A DNA stretch of 35,000 bases from Tubiluchus corallicola (GCA_030141605.1 JAQGDQ010001149.1:1-35000), one strand, 5' to 3'; shown: positions 22,465 to 33,489, counted from the stretch's first letter. Numbers and translations: made by a program. The notes: generated by a model not told the origin, from the letters alone.

Positions 22465-23440
22465 GAAGAATGAAGTATCTTCACCATTTTGGATGACAAT
22501 TTTGTTGAAATTTCTGGATAGGCATCTTCACTATTTTGGATAATATTTTTCCTGTAATTTCTGGATAAATATCTTCCCTATTTTCAATAATATTTTGCTG
22601 CAATTTCGGAATATGTATCTTCACTATTTTGGATAATATTTTTCCTGAAATTTCTGGATAAATATCTTCACTATTTTCAATAATATTTTGCTGTAATTTC
22701 TGAATATGTATCTTCACTATTTTGGATAATATTTTTGCTGAAATTTCTGGATAAACATCTTCACTATTTTCAATAATATTTTACTGTAATTTCTGAATAT
22801 GTATCTTCACTATTTTGGATAATATTTTTCCTGAAATTTCTGGATAGGTATCTTCAGTATTTTGAATTATATTTTTGTTGTAATTTCTGGATAAATATCT
22901 TCACTGTTTTGGATGCCATTTTGCCTGCAATTTCTGGATAGACATCTTCACTATTTTGGATGATACTTTGCTGTAATTTCTGGAGAGAAATCTTCACTAT
23001 TTTGGATATTTTGCTGTAATTTCTGGATAGATATCTTCACTATTTTGAATTATATTTTTGTTGTAATTTCTAGATAAATATCTTCACTGCTTTGGATGCC
23101 ATTTTGCCTGCAATTTCTGGATAAATATCTTCACTATTTTCGCTTGACATTTTGCTGTAATTTCTGGATAGAAATCTTCACTATTTTGGATGATATTTTT
23201 GCTGTAATTTCTGGATAGATATCTTCACTATTTTGGATTGATATTTTGCTGTAATTTCTGGATAGAAATCTTCACTATTTTGGATGATATTTTTGCTGTA
23301 ATTTCTGGATAGATATCTTCACTATGTTTGGATGACTCATTTTTGCTGATAGAGGTTTCTGACAGATAGACTATCTTCACTATTTTGCGATGATTAATTT
23401 TTGCTGTAATTTCTGTGAATACGGATATCTTACAGATCGG
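22465..23440. repeat. 46-bp minisatellite with a 93-bp higher-order unit
   Basis: About 21 copies of a 46-48 bp unit containing TTTCTGGATA, ATCTTCACTATTTTGGAT and ATTTTGCTGTAA. In 22500-22850 two variants alternate (GGATAATATTTTTCCTG and CAATAATATTTTGCTG), giving a 93-bp period that keeps a minus-strand frame open as a 31-residue repeat. Units after about 23320 carry many small insertions. Confidence 0.93.
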
Positions 23441-24577
23441 ATTAATACCCAAGATCAGGGAGAGGTACCCTGACACCATCTGCTAAGCTAAACAAACACA
23501 TATCATGGTCTTTAACCGATTAAAGAGATACAACACGTCATAAAGGTTGATTTAGCAACATTTCAAGAAGAAAGAGATCAGTCATGGATTAAGGACGCAA
23601 ATTAGTAAAAAACCCTTTTACCCGTGTCTATGTAAACACATCTAAAAACTTGACAAACAGCGGCAAAGCAGTGAGCAAGAGAATGCCAGAAGATAAGAAA
23701 GCGCCCATTCAGTCTTTCAGACGTGCACGTTAAGAAGTATACGGTAAGTTTACGGTAATAGTCTGCATGGCTATAGTAAAAGAGAAAAGTGCCTTTGGCG
23801 AGCGTCAAGGCAGCAGATTCGGTTTAAATCTGGAGTGTTTAAAATGTCTTTACAACATTTATTGCAGGTAGAAGTGTTCACGCTGAAGACGTGTAACTAA
23901 TCTGCAGGATTCCATGTACGCCCCCACGTATGTAGTTTGCATGACTTCAATTCAATTCACTTCGTTTCATAGCAAGATTTCGTATCGAATGAAGCAATGT
24001 ATTATGAGGGATAAGAGTGTTGACGTTCTTTCTGCCATTTCCCACATTGAGCCACAGCTAAAATGTCTGTTTATCGTGGCTGTTCAATATGCCTTTTTGC
24101 AAGCCTTCACATGCTACATTACAACACATACCCTTCCATTTAAAGATCGTATTTTCTACGTAGGCGCTTACCCTAACCCACTACTGCAGGAACAAATGTC
24201 AGTCGAGGGAAAGAGACCACTCCCACTGCTGCCACGATGATGACGACAGCAGCAGCAGAAACAGCCGGAACAGCTGCAGCTCGACCAGCAAAAGCAACAA
24301 CAGCAACGGTAGCAGCAGCACAACACAAGAACAGCGAACTAGTATTCAGACATTTGCCAAAACTATTCTGTCAGATTAGAAGTGAGTCAGCACGCCAAGC
24401 ACAAGTCTTCGACGGGTTCCCGTTTCTGTCCAATAAGTTTTACAGATGACACATGTTCAACTTTCGAGGACAGCTTTGTCTTAATATTGTCACAAAGGAT
24501 AACCCATATTCTGAGGAATGAAGGAGAATCAATCTCCTAAACATCTGATACACCTAATACTCAACAAAACCAAGTAT
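23441..24577. other. No supported gene; short CAG/GCA-rich patch
   Basis: Two overlapping plus-strand ORFs (23914-24240 and 24237-24449) lack recognisable domains. The second owes its alanine and threonine runs to an imperfect GCA/ACA repeat at 24237-24330. Confidence 0.45.
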
Positions 24578-25066
24578 AACAAAGTGTAGCAAGTAGGCCT
24601 ACCGTATGCACCACCTTACAACATCAACAAAGTGTAGCAAGTAGGCCTACCGTATGCACCACCTTACAACATCAACAAAGTGTAGCAAGTGGGCCTACCG
24701 TATGCACCACCTTACAACATCAACAAAGTGTAGCAAGTAGGCCTACCGTATGCACCACCTTACAACATCAACAAAGTGTAGCAAGTAGGCCTACCGTATG
24801 CACCACCTTACAACATCAACAAAGTGTAGCAAGTGGGCCTACCGTATGCACCACCTTACAACATCAACAAAGTGTAGCAAGTAGGCCTACCGTATGCACC
24901 ACCTTACAACATCAACTCAACAAAGCGTAGCAAGTGGGCCTACCGTATGCACCACCTTACAACATCAACAAAGTGTAGCAAGTAGGCCTACCGTATGCAC
25001 CACCTTACAACATCAACAAAGCGTAGCAAGTAGGCCTACCGTATGCACCACCTTACAGCATCGACT
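24578..25066. repeat. 48-bp minisatellite, ten copies
   Basis: Ten units of 48 bp containing CAACAAAGTGTAGCAAGT, GGCCTACCGTATGC and ACCACCTTACAACAT. One position alternates between AGTAGG and AGTGGG in the order A A G A A G A G A A. One unit has a six-base insertion near 24915. The period keeps 16-residue repeat frames open (plus-strand ORF 24894-25094), with no sign of real coding. A stray partial unit lies at 26700-26747. Confidence 0.95.
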
Positions 25067-25539
25067 GCAGTCTGCAAAAGTTTTTTTTCTTTAATGATTT
25101 GTGTCCTTAGACCACAGGAACAACTGTTTTCTCTTTGAAACAGCAATAGCATTAATCAAAATAAAAAAACACGCAAAATCTTGTATAACATGCACGTGAC
25201 CACTGTCCAGTCACTCCTGTATCCACAGTATGAAAACCGGCTAGGCCTTTTAAATGGTTCCTCTCACAAATAATCAGTAATATTGGCAACTTTCACTTCC
25301 AAACACACTTACACCGTCATGCAGGGTGCGTAGGAGTAGATGAAATATAACGATTAATGGGCCTCTACAAATGCCTGGGGGTAAAGGGTGGAAGAAAGGA
25401 AGTGAAACTCTTGCCCATGCAGTAAATGGACGGTTCACACCCAATAGCTTGTGTCAGAACAATGCGAAATGGCCATAAAAAGTAACCGTACACCTGTTGA
25501 CGTGAAGGTCACCATCTCCATGGGGTAGAGATTGGAAGC
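25067..25539. other. No recognised feature
   Basis: Mixed AT-rich sequence without a supported gene or repeat. Confidence 0.45.
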
Positions 25540-25985
25540 TAAAGCACAAGAAAATCCTGCATTTACATAAAGATTAAAAAACTGATCTTGAAATTTTACA
25601 CCACTTACATCCTGCCTTTTTGCATACAGGGCTTGCGTCTGCAGTAAGGCTGCAAAAATTTTTAATTTTCGCGATGACAGCGATTACGCAGCAATTTTGA
25701 CGACAGATAGTTTTAAACAAGTTCAGGCAACATTGAGTAAAGTTTGAAAAAATAATCAGTGCATTCATAGCGCACACGTCACTAACCAAGTAAATTTTTA
25801 AGGTACTGTATCTTTTCAATAAGATTAAAAATACGTTTTTTCGCAAGAGAGTGGTGCACCCTGGAGGGTGAGTCAGCGACATTTCACCAATTGGTGAAAA
25901 CATTTTGAATAATTAATAATTTTCTTATCTAGTTACATAAGTCCTTCAAGCAGGTAAGCGAAATGCTAAGTAATATAGATTTGCT
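25540..25985. mobile_element. Family X MITE, copy 3 (reverse orientation)
   Basis: The reverse complement matches 14825-15439: GCAAGCCCTGTATGCAAAAA, GTAAGTGGTGTAAAATTTCA, the AATTGG region and a CCTGGAGGG remnant. The left end is AAGCACAAGAAAATCCTGC; the flanking TTAA has decayed to CTAA. The 109-codon minus-strand ORF here is probably incidental. Confidence 0.7.
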
Positions 25986-26076
25986 GACGATATAGTAAGA
26001 AAATGTTTACTAGACGCTTCCATTGTGATAAACATACCTCAGAATTTCATGCCTCCGTCATCTGTTCTTCATAACG

Positions 26077-26975
26077 CAAGGGATTTTAACGACAACGATA
26101 CGTATCGATAATTATCGAAAATCGCATCAATACGAAAAATTTGTTTTTATCGTTATCGTATCGATATTATTCTAGGTATATCTTTATCGTATCGATTTTG
26201 GCTTGTATCGTTGCTTATCGTTTACCGTTATAAAATAGCTTCACTTTGCTGTTCAATTTACTTACAGGAATTAAGCAAAACAGTGGATAAAAAGAATTGT
26301 TTAAAATTATAAGCTTGTCAGTTGCACTTTCGCTTTGCAATAGCGGTTATCTTTATTCTGATTCTGAATCATACAGACTCGCCGATGACCGAATACGGTG
26401 TACCGCATTTTTGATGTTATCGTTCCAGACACGTGTAATTGTGCAGCTCGCATAGATGAATCTTTGTGTCGTAGTAATCTACGTATCCATCGCAGATTTC
26501 TTATTTATGAATCGTTATAACAACGAAGCAGAAAATGTCGTCGTAGTCACGTAATGGTTACATAAATGGTTTAATTATTAGAGATACTTTTTCTGTTGTT
26601 GCATAAATTTTCTAACTGTATCGTTTTTATCGCTCGAAATAATTTATCGTATCGTATCGTATCACATCGTATCGCTAAAAAGTGAATTATCGTTATCGTA
26701 TGAACCACCTTACAACACCAACAAAGTGTAGCAAGTGTAGCAAGTAGTAATCCTGCCTTTTTACATACGGGGCTTGCGTCAACGCTGCAAAAATCTTAAA
26801 ATTTCGCGATGACCGTTATACGCAGCAATTTTGACGACAGATAGTTTTAAACAAGTTCAGACAACATTGAGTGAAGTTTGAAAAAATAATCAGAGCATTC
26901 ATAGCATATCGTTGAAAAAAAGTATCGCATTGTATCGTTATCGTATCGGCAAATTTGTATCGTTTAACATCCCAG
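26077..26975. mobile_element. hAT-like non-autonomous element
   Basis: Left end CAAGGGATTTTAACGACAAC and right end (reverse complement) CTGGGATGTTAAACGATACA are imperfect inverted repeats, and both lead into dense ATCGT/CGATA motifs (26095-26240, 26620-26700, 26909-26960). Ends of the form C-GGG-TGT-AACGATAC with repeated GATAC words are typical of several hAT families. No clear 8-bp target duplication and no transposase. It contains a foreign insert at 26700-26905. Confidence 0.5.
26700..26905. repeat. Chimeric insert: minisatellite unit plus MITE X fragment
   Basis: The first about 48 bp (ACCACCTTACAACACC, AACAAAGTGTAGCAAGTG) come from the 48-bp array at 24578-25066. The next about 158 bp match 25615-25775 of the MITE at 25540-25985, in the same orientation, including GCAATTTTGACGACAGATAG and TTTAAACAAGTTCAG. 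Confidence 0.85.
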
Positions 26976-27833
26976 TATGACACGTTTCTAAATAAAAAAT
27001 AGGTAAAGTAAAATAGTTAAAGAAATTACAGACGATCACATTAGTTGAAGTTACTGTTGGACGACTGGAAGAAAAATAGAACTCACAAACTTCGAGAAAT
27101 TCACTAGCAAAGCGTCGATTCACATCCCTAAAATGCACGCGAATATGTCTTCTGAACATTTCAACAACTCTATACACAACATGTGGAACGTGGCACAAAC
27201 TTTTGTGTCGGGACGAACAAGAAAACAAGAACTCGGCTGCCAAAAATCTACACACATGCGCGATGACAGTCGGCCACAAAGAAGATGATAATTGGAGAGT
27301 AACAACTCGAAATTGCTACCTCTCGTCTTGGGCAGCTGAATACACAACGCTGACAGGCAACCCTAAGTGACCAACCATCTTCTTCCGCTATCTGTGCACA
27401 AACGCCTTGTTTAACATGACAAAACCGATTCCCAACTACCAGCACAATAGGACAGAGGACTGGCATTCGATCAGAGCCTCCGTGCAATATGAGAAGACGT
27501 CTAGTGTTATCAGGGTGGAAAGGTCCTGTCCGATAACTGGTTTTGCTAAGGGTCGAGAAGTGTCAGATTACTCGATAACTCGGAACTGACCAGTCTAGTC
27601 AGTGCTGCTGAACGAGTGAGTGTTTCGGAGGATCCTCAGTCACTTTCACCTTCATTAGCGACGCGCAAGGTTTACAACCTAATTCTGCATTGATTAGCTG
27701 ACTATTGTATAAACAATTATCATTAATCAGATGAGGGTAAACATCCCAAAGAAAAGAGAATTTGTGAAGGACCCGCCATGCAGTCAAAAATAGCATGTCG
27801 TAAAACTGACTCTGATATGAACGTCTGTGGTGA
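26976..27833. other. No supported gene
   Basis: Several overlapping ORFs of 60-113 codons on both strands (26938-27589) and an open plus-strand frame around 27050-27285. None shows a recognisable domain, splice context or repeat match. Confidence 0.4.
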
Positions 27834-28481
27834 TTAAACGCTTTACTTCAAGGGGAAGGAGAAATTTAAAGTCAATTATAAAAAAATGTTCACAAAAAGT
27901 TGAATTACTTAGCGTTGTGCTTAGCTGTTTGACTGTGCCAATGTGCATCCCAATGTGCACCACTGATTCACGAAAAAACTACATTATTAATTTTATTGAT
28001 AAAGAAATTTAAACTTTTGCTTAATTACCGAAGAGTGTAATACCAATGCTCTGATTATTCTTTATGCAATATTTATCTTATTTATTAGTGCCAAAAATAC
28101 ATACAATACAAAAAAACAAAACATACAGCCAATCTCAATTTTGAAATATGGTGATATTGCAGACAAACAAACAATTATTGATAAAACAATTGCCTTGTTG
28201 TCAACTTGTCAGCAGTGTCACTACATTTTAAACCTAAAGTTGTATATATGTCTTGTTTTTTGTTTAACATTATCCAAACTTGTTTCAAACGACTTTCCGT
28301 CAAATGGCTGCACCTGTCGGTCACCGAGGAACTTTTGAAATAAATTTTCAAGTTTTATACAACGTTACTGCTAACGCAAGCTCTGTATGCAGTAACACGG
28401 CGTGTAAGTGATGATTATAAAATTTTATGACGAATTTTTAAATCTTTATTTATGCAATCTTTATTTATACATGTGCTTTAA
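27834..28481. mobile_element. Family X MITE, copy 4, interrupted
   Basis: The right end CATGTGCTTTAA ends in TTAA at 28478-28481. The interior matches copy 1 (GCAAGCTCTGTATGCAGTAA, AATGTGCATCCCAATGTGCA, AATGCTCTGATTATT). The left boundary is approximate (TTAA at 27834 or 27866). It is split by the LINE-derived fragment at 28078-28267. Confidence 0.65.
28078..28267. mobile_element. LINE 3' fragment, folded head-to-head
   Basis: 28081-28190 matches the 3' end of the minus-strand LINE at 9245-9360 (GTGCCAAAAATACATACAAT, GCAGACAAACAAACAATTAT). 28211-28265 repeats part of the same sequence in the opposite orientation (CAGTGTCACTACATTTTAAA, TATGTCTTGTTTTTTG). TTATC flanks it on both sides, as expected for a short target duplication in the MITE. 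Confidence 0.65.
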
Positions 28482-29735
28482 CTATTACAAGTGGAATCAG
28501 CTGTATGAAGTTGTGGCAAGCAAGATTCCTCACTTACTGTAAAAGAAAATCATCAATTATACAATCAGAGCAGGTTTATTATAGTTATGGATCCTTTAGC
28601 AATTAAGCCGAGATTCACCTATTAAGCAACACAGTTGGAACTTTGTCTAACAATTCTATGATGAATCAGAACAACTGATCTTTCACTCCAACACAGCAGT
28701 TGCGATAACAATGAAACTTTATCTTCTAAACTCCGTCAGTGAAGACAAATTCTCCATAAACTGTTTACCATCTTCGATATAAATTTTTCTTCATGACAAG
28801 CAAGGACTCCGATGAACACTAGCCGCGTTCAAAAGGTGCCTTCTTGAAACGACTAAAGTCAACAAGAGTCGTTCAAGGTTGTACTGGTGTTGGCTTAAAA
28901 GTGACCTCCATGTGACGTATAACTCATTCCAAACGTGTAATTATCACAAGAATTTTTGTAATGAGCAAAAACGTTCATCTTAAATCGGTACACTGATAAT
29001 AATATTAGTTACGGGTGGCTAAGTTGTTAGGAATCAAAGTTAACCCTGAGAACCTTTAAATTCGGTTAGAATTCTATGCGCAGAGGAAGAAAATGCAAAC
29101 AGATTATATTCCATCACAACATACATACATAATAAAACATAACGAACATATTTTAATACAGTTACAAAATCTACGCGCGTTACACATGAAAAACAGCGAG
29201 TACAATTATAATAAACATAATTAGCAATTCTAATGCAATTACACATAATCATAAATAAAAACAAAACAGCATATAGAAAACACGACGAGAGTTGTACAAT
29301 TTCATCACCAACAGACGTTTGGGAGGGAAGCTGTTTCAATTTTCTCCAAGTCGTTTTTCCATCTCTTATCAGACGTTGACTTGCATTTGACTGCAGCTAT
29401 AAACGACACATCTTAGCAAAGGCATTTACTTCAGTAATCAAGCTACACTAACAGCAAAACCACAGAAGCATCTAATCTGGCGGCAAATACGACCAAACCC
29501 TGACTGTGCACTGATTGAACAGTGGTCACAGAATGCCCATTATGTCATTAGCTTTGGCTCTTGCTCTCATAATAAATAAACCGTGTCCCCAGCCAGAGAT
29601 GAGCTGAACAAAAGAACTGTTTTCAATAATGTTCCGGTGGGCGATTCTGCAGACAATGTAGGAGAACCTTTGACCCTTTTTTCAATTACTGGGGAATTAT
29701 GTGGAAATATTAGCGATGTGATTTCATTATCATCA
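28482..29735. other. No supported gene; AT-rich, possible LINE tail at 29040-29340
   Basis: A 99-codon minus-strand ORF (29040-29339) is T-rich and hydrophobic without a known domain. Its repetitive TGTATGTATGTTGTG-like sequence suggests retroelement 3' sequence. Nothing else was recognised. Confidence 0.35.
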
Positions 29736-29738
29736 TAA

Positions 29739-29951
29739 GTGTTGTCTACTTCTTGCCCGCCACTAGGAAAATCGCGTACTCATACATATGTAAATACTCG
29801 CCCTAAGCTACTGGAAAATAAGCCTTTGTTTTGTTTTCACGAAGATAAAGCTGCTGAACTTTTCCGTAAAGAAAATGAAAAAAGCGTGTGGACTAAAGGT
29901 GGCCTTGGTCTGGACGTTCTGAAACAAACAGAGCATGACACGACCACATAA
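29739..29951 (+). CDS. Candidate exon or ORF, unknown
   Basis: 70-residue frame containing PLFCFHEDKAAELFRKENEK, SVWTKGGLGLDVLKQTEHDT and TT, with balanced charged composition. The true exon start is uncertain; the ATG at 29739 is merely the first one in the frame. Donor-like GT sites (AAAG|GTGGCC, GAC|GTTCTG) are weak. Listed because of its position before a better exon candidate at 30085. No family is recognised. Confidence 0.22.
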   Translation: MLSTSCPPLGKSRTHTYVNTRPKLLENKPLFCFHEDKAAELFRKENEKSVWTKGGLGLDVLKQTEHDTTT

Positions 29952-30084
29952 TCCCTATAGAAATTTCTCTTAACTAACAGACTATACAGTCTTAGCTATA
30001 ATTCTTCTTGACGCAAACAGTCTATTGTTGCTCTTATAGTTTTCCATTTGTATACGTTAATACATTTCACTTTTACAATTACAG

Positions 30085-30232
30085 AGACACCTGGCGAGCA
30101 AAAACAGGTGGGAGAAACCAAGTAAAACCATTCATTGGTAATACTCCTATGTCATATTCAGTGCCTGAAAGGCGAAATTCGTACGGTAGGAAAAATATTC
30201 CAAGAAGAAGCAACCCTGGTGTCACGCAATAA
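30085..30232 (+). CDS. Candidate terminal exon, unknown basic protein
   Basis: A good acceptor (TTTCACTTTTACAATTACAG, ending at 30084) precedes one base and 48 codons to a TAA. The peptide reads DTWRAKTGGRNQVKPFIGNT, PMSYSVPERRNSYGRKNIPR and RSNPGVTQ. The basic, Pro/Arg/Tyr-rich style recalls small ciliary microtubule-associated proteins, but that is an impression only. An AATAAA follows at 30470. It could also be part of a retroelement. Confidence 0.35.
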
Positions 30233-30469
30233 GCATTTTGCTGCAAAATTTAAAGACTGTATTATAACTGCTATTGTTAACTAACATACACTTGTCAGCT
30301 CTTGTTTTTTTGTGAAATGGAATGAAATATTACATAATTAGTTTCTAAAATTTATTTAGCTTTTAATTTACTAACCCTGTGTTTACACTTTAACCTTGCA
30401 TATTTTATTTGATTATATTTTATTTCATTGTACTACTGTATTTGTATTTTATATGATCTTAGTTACCAG

Positions 30470-30475
30470 AATAAA
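30470..30475 (+). terminator. AATAAA, possible poly(A) signal or retroelement tail
   Basis: AATAAA 238 bp after the TAA at 30232, followed at once by TTGAATTGAATTGAATAG. The pentanucleotide tail is also typical of LINE 3' ends, so the 3' part (30300-30495) may be retroelement sequence. Confidence 0.4.
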
Positions 30476-30495
30476 AATTTGAATTGAATTGAATA

Positions 30496-30944
30496 GAAAA
30501 AAGGAAAGATAGATTCATTTCAAACGAGATATGCGCAGCTCTGATTATTTCGATGTTACTTCACGCAAGTGAACACAGAGCTGTCCATCAAGCCCTTTTG
30601 AAAAGCCAGAAAAGCTTTTACTGTAAAAAGAGGAGCAGAAGAGTGACAGTGAAGCTTTGACCACCAGTGAGGGCTCGTGCGCACTAATGCCTACCAACAA
30701 CAAGAGTGATTTTGACCCAATTTGCTTGTCAGAATGAATTAAGTCTGATTGTGCTTGTTCGTATAATCCTCTACACTTGACCCATAAGTTATTGTGCATT
30801 TGTCAAGTTTAATCCATCAACGTTACCCAGCTAGTTGCTTAGTATCTGTGCTCAGTATCTACACAAAAACATGTTTAGCTTTGTGGTTTTAATCCTCTCT
30901 ATAACATAGGCTATTGATGAATGATAACTTTTTCTTTTCCTGCT
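30496..30944. other. No recognised feature
   Basis: An 84-codon minus-strand ORF (30545-30799) has no recognisable domain or splice context. Confidence 0.4.
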
Positions 30945-31262
30945 CTAGAAGTACCAGTCTTCTAGTAGTTCAACCTAGTAGTTCTAGCAGTCTTTAATAT
31001 TTCTAGCAGTCTTCTAGTAGATCTGCCAGTCTTCTAGTAGATCTGCCTGTCTTCTAGTAGTTCTACCAGTCTTCCAGTAGTTCTAGCTGTCTTCCAGTCG
31101 TTCTACCAGTCTTCTAGCAGTTCTACCTGTCTTCTAGTAGTTCTACCTGTCTTCTAGTAGCTCTAATGGTCTTCTGGTAGTTCTAACGGTCTTCTGGTTG
31201 TTCTAACGGTCTTCTGGTAGTTCTAACGGTCTTCTGGTAGTACTACCAGTCTTCTAGACAGT
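30945..31262. repeat. 20-bp minisatellite, about 16 copies
   Basis: Degenerate unit CTTCTAGTAGTTCTACCAGT with variants (AACGGT, TCTGGT) clustered toward the right end. Confidence 0.93.
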
Positions 31263-31521
31263 TCTTCCAATTAATAACTTACAATTTCTAAACATCATTT
31301 TCTTTGTGTAAAATATGTTATCAAAAATCTTTAAAGTTATTTAAGTAATCCAAATTAGTTCTGTTCTCTATGGTATTTAGTTTGAGGTTTTGGCATTTCA
31401 TTCCTCATTTTGATTCCTTTAATATCGTTAATCTGCCCCCCCCCCAAAAAAAATAATTGGCAAGACTGTATTATTTTTCTCATTATGCTTATTATTATCA
31501 TTCTATTACCTAAACTCATTT
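31263..31521. other. AT-rich, no feature
   Basis: Contains a C8A7-like homopolymer junction near 31436-31452; otherwise unremarkable. Confidence 0.5.
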
Positions 31522-32365
31522 TCAGTGTATGTATAATTGTGTATATAAGTATGCGTGTAACCTATGTATGTATATAGACATGTTTGCCTTTTTCTTTTTA
31601 TGAATCAATGTAATTCTGACTTTGATTAATTGCCACCAGCACAATGTTAATGTTACTAACATCTAATTAGAGGTGACTGACTGGGTGACTGCATGGTCTT
31701 TCGTCACCTCTGCTGATATTTACCTGTATCATATGCACTAACACCTTAACTTTTGTATTAAGTTTATAAAGCTACCTAAATTTACTATTACTATTACTGT
31801 TACTATTACTGTTACTGTTACTGTTACTGTTACTGTTACTGTTACTGTTACTGTTACTGTTACTGTTACTGTTACTGTTACTGTTACTGTTACTGTTACT
31901 GTTACTGTTACTGTTACGGTTACTGTTACTGTTACCGTTAGCATTACTGTTACTGTTATTGTTACTGTTACTTACTATTACCGTTACCGTTACCGTTACC
32001 GTTACCGTTACCGTTACCGTTACCGTTACCGTTACCGTTACCGTTACCGTTACCGTTACCGTTACCGTTACCGTTACTGTTCCTATTACTGTTACTGTTA
32101 CTGTTACTGTTACTGTTACTGTTACTGTTACTGTTACTGTTACTGTTACTGTTCCTATTACTGTTACTGTTACTGTTACTGTTCCTGTTCCTATTACTGT
32201 TACTGTTACTGTTACTGTTCCTATTACTATTACCACTTGCTTGTCGACAAATTTTGAAGTTGACAGCTAAAAGATTAACACAGAACAGCACAATATTTAA
32301 TTAGGAATACATCGTTATACCAGCAATTATTTTCGTTTTCCAACTTCAGCAAATTAGTAGCAATT
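31522..32365. repeat. Microsatellite-bearing repeat, copy A
   Basis: Left flank (31522-31790) and right flank (32228-32365) both match copy B at 33490-34585 in the same orientation. Shared words include TATATAGACATGTTTGCCTT, ATCATATGCACTAACAC, CACTTGCTTGTCGACAAATT and CAACTTCAGCAAATTAGTAG. The centre is a hexanucleotide array. Long open frames through the array (VTVT, NSNS) are not genes. Confidence 0.88.
31785..32233. repeat. Hexanucleotide array (TTACTG)n with a TTACCG block
   Basis: About 30 TTACTG units, then an internally uniform block of about 16 TTACCG units (31978-32075), then more TTACTG with scattered TTCCTA units. Confidence 0.95.
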
Positions 32366-33489
32366 TTTTTCTCATCAGAGCATTAATTAGAAACCTCGCA
32401 ACTACTACAGGCGGCAAATTAAGTCGCGCTATTAAGTTTTCAGTACAATAAACAGCACAACTTATCTTTGAAATAACACGTTTTGGTATTTTTGTCATCT
32501 TTGATTTAACTTTGTTAATTTTAAATCGTTGAAAAACATTGAGATGCCAAATTGCAAATGAAAAATCAATTTACTTTTCAATCATTTTTGCTGTTTCTTC
32601 CAGAATATTTTGAACTACATTCCTTTTCAATGGTAAACATTGAAAAATCTTTTTTGAGAGTCTGATTTGATGGCTTTGGAGCAATTAGTTTTCACCTAAC
32701 ACCAGTAGCCCAAGCAAAATTTTACCAGAACCAACTATAATATAACAGGAAGCAACTGTCGACTGCATGATTTCTTGTTCTTTATTTATTAATACATGAT
32801 GTATGCACTGCACAGGAAGTAACACTAATTACTAGCTCATCATTTCTACTGCTGACACATTCGGGCAAAGTTAGAATCTGTATGCTTAGTTAGCAAACAC
32901 GGTAACTTTCACGAAACCTTCAATCAAATGATAAGATACGTTTAATCATCTCCTGCATGTTTAACTGTACATAGAAACATCAAATTTAGTAAAACGGAAA
33001 TTTGAGTATTGTGGTGTTACGCGTAAAACGAAATACAATTATTGTCGATAAAGAGTGGCGATCACAGGTCAATTAAGTCGGGGGATGGTCAAAGAAATAC
33101 CGGACAAAAGATCACCGGACGGAGGACCGCTGGACACAGGACCGCCGCTCGACCATCGGACAAATGTCAACGCAAAAATCGTGTGGACACATTGAAACAT
33201 TTATATTAGTACTAATCAGAAGTTAAATAAAGTTTTGCCTTATTTATTTTTCAGTATCTTTCTACTCACGTGGTTAAAATGCTGTTTTTACGCATCGGAT
33301 AATTCAGTGGTGCTATATATTAAAAAAATTAAAAACTTCCAAAAATATGAAAAAATATAATTTCAATCTTTAAAACTTTTAAGATGTATAAAAAATTCAA
33401 GTTTGACATTATTTATTTAAGTTTCAGGAAACAATTTCAATTAGTATCCTGATGTGTTACTCATAACGATTGATTTCATTTTTATTTAC
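32366..33489. other. No gene; one GC-rich degenerate repeat
   Basis: AT-rich. A patch at 33098-33165 has about four variants of a 15-bp word (ACCGGACAAAAGATC, ACCGGACGGAGGACC, GCTGGACACAGGACC). Confidence 0.5.

Noticed and set aside
23914-24449. Two overlapping plus-strand ORFs (108 and 70 codons)
   Set aside because: No recognisable domain; the second is driven by an imperfect GCA repeat.
24578-25066. Possible coding repeat protein (16-residue repeats)
   Set aside because: The frame is open only because the unit is 48 bp; there is no conserved start, splice site or unique flanking domain.
26938-27589. Overlapping ORFs on both strands as a possible hAT transposase
   Set aside because: No recognisable hAT motifs (zinc finger BED, dimerisation region) and no frame is clearly favoured.
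31785-32233. Telomere-like array
   Set aside because: The units TTACTG and TTACCG are not the animal telomere repeat TTAGGG and have non-telomeric flanks on both sides.
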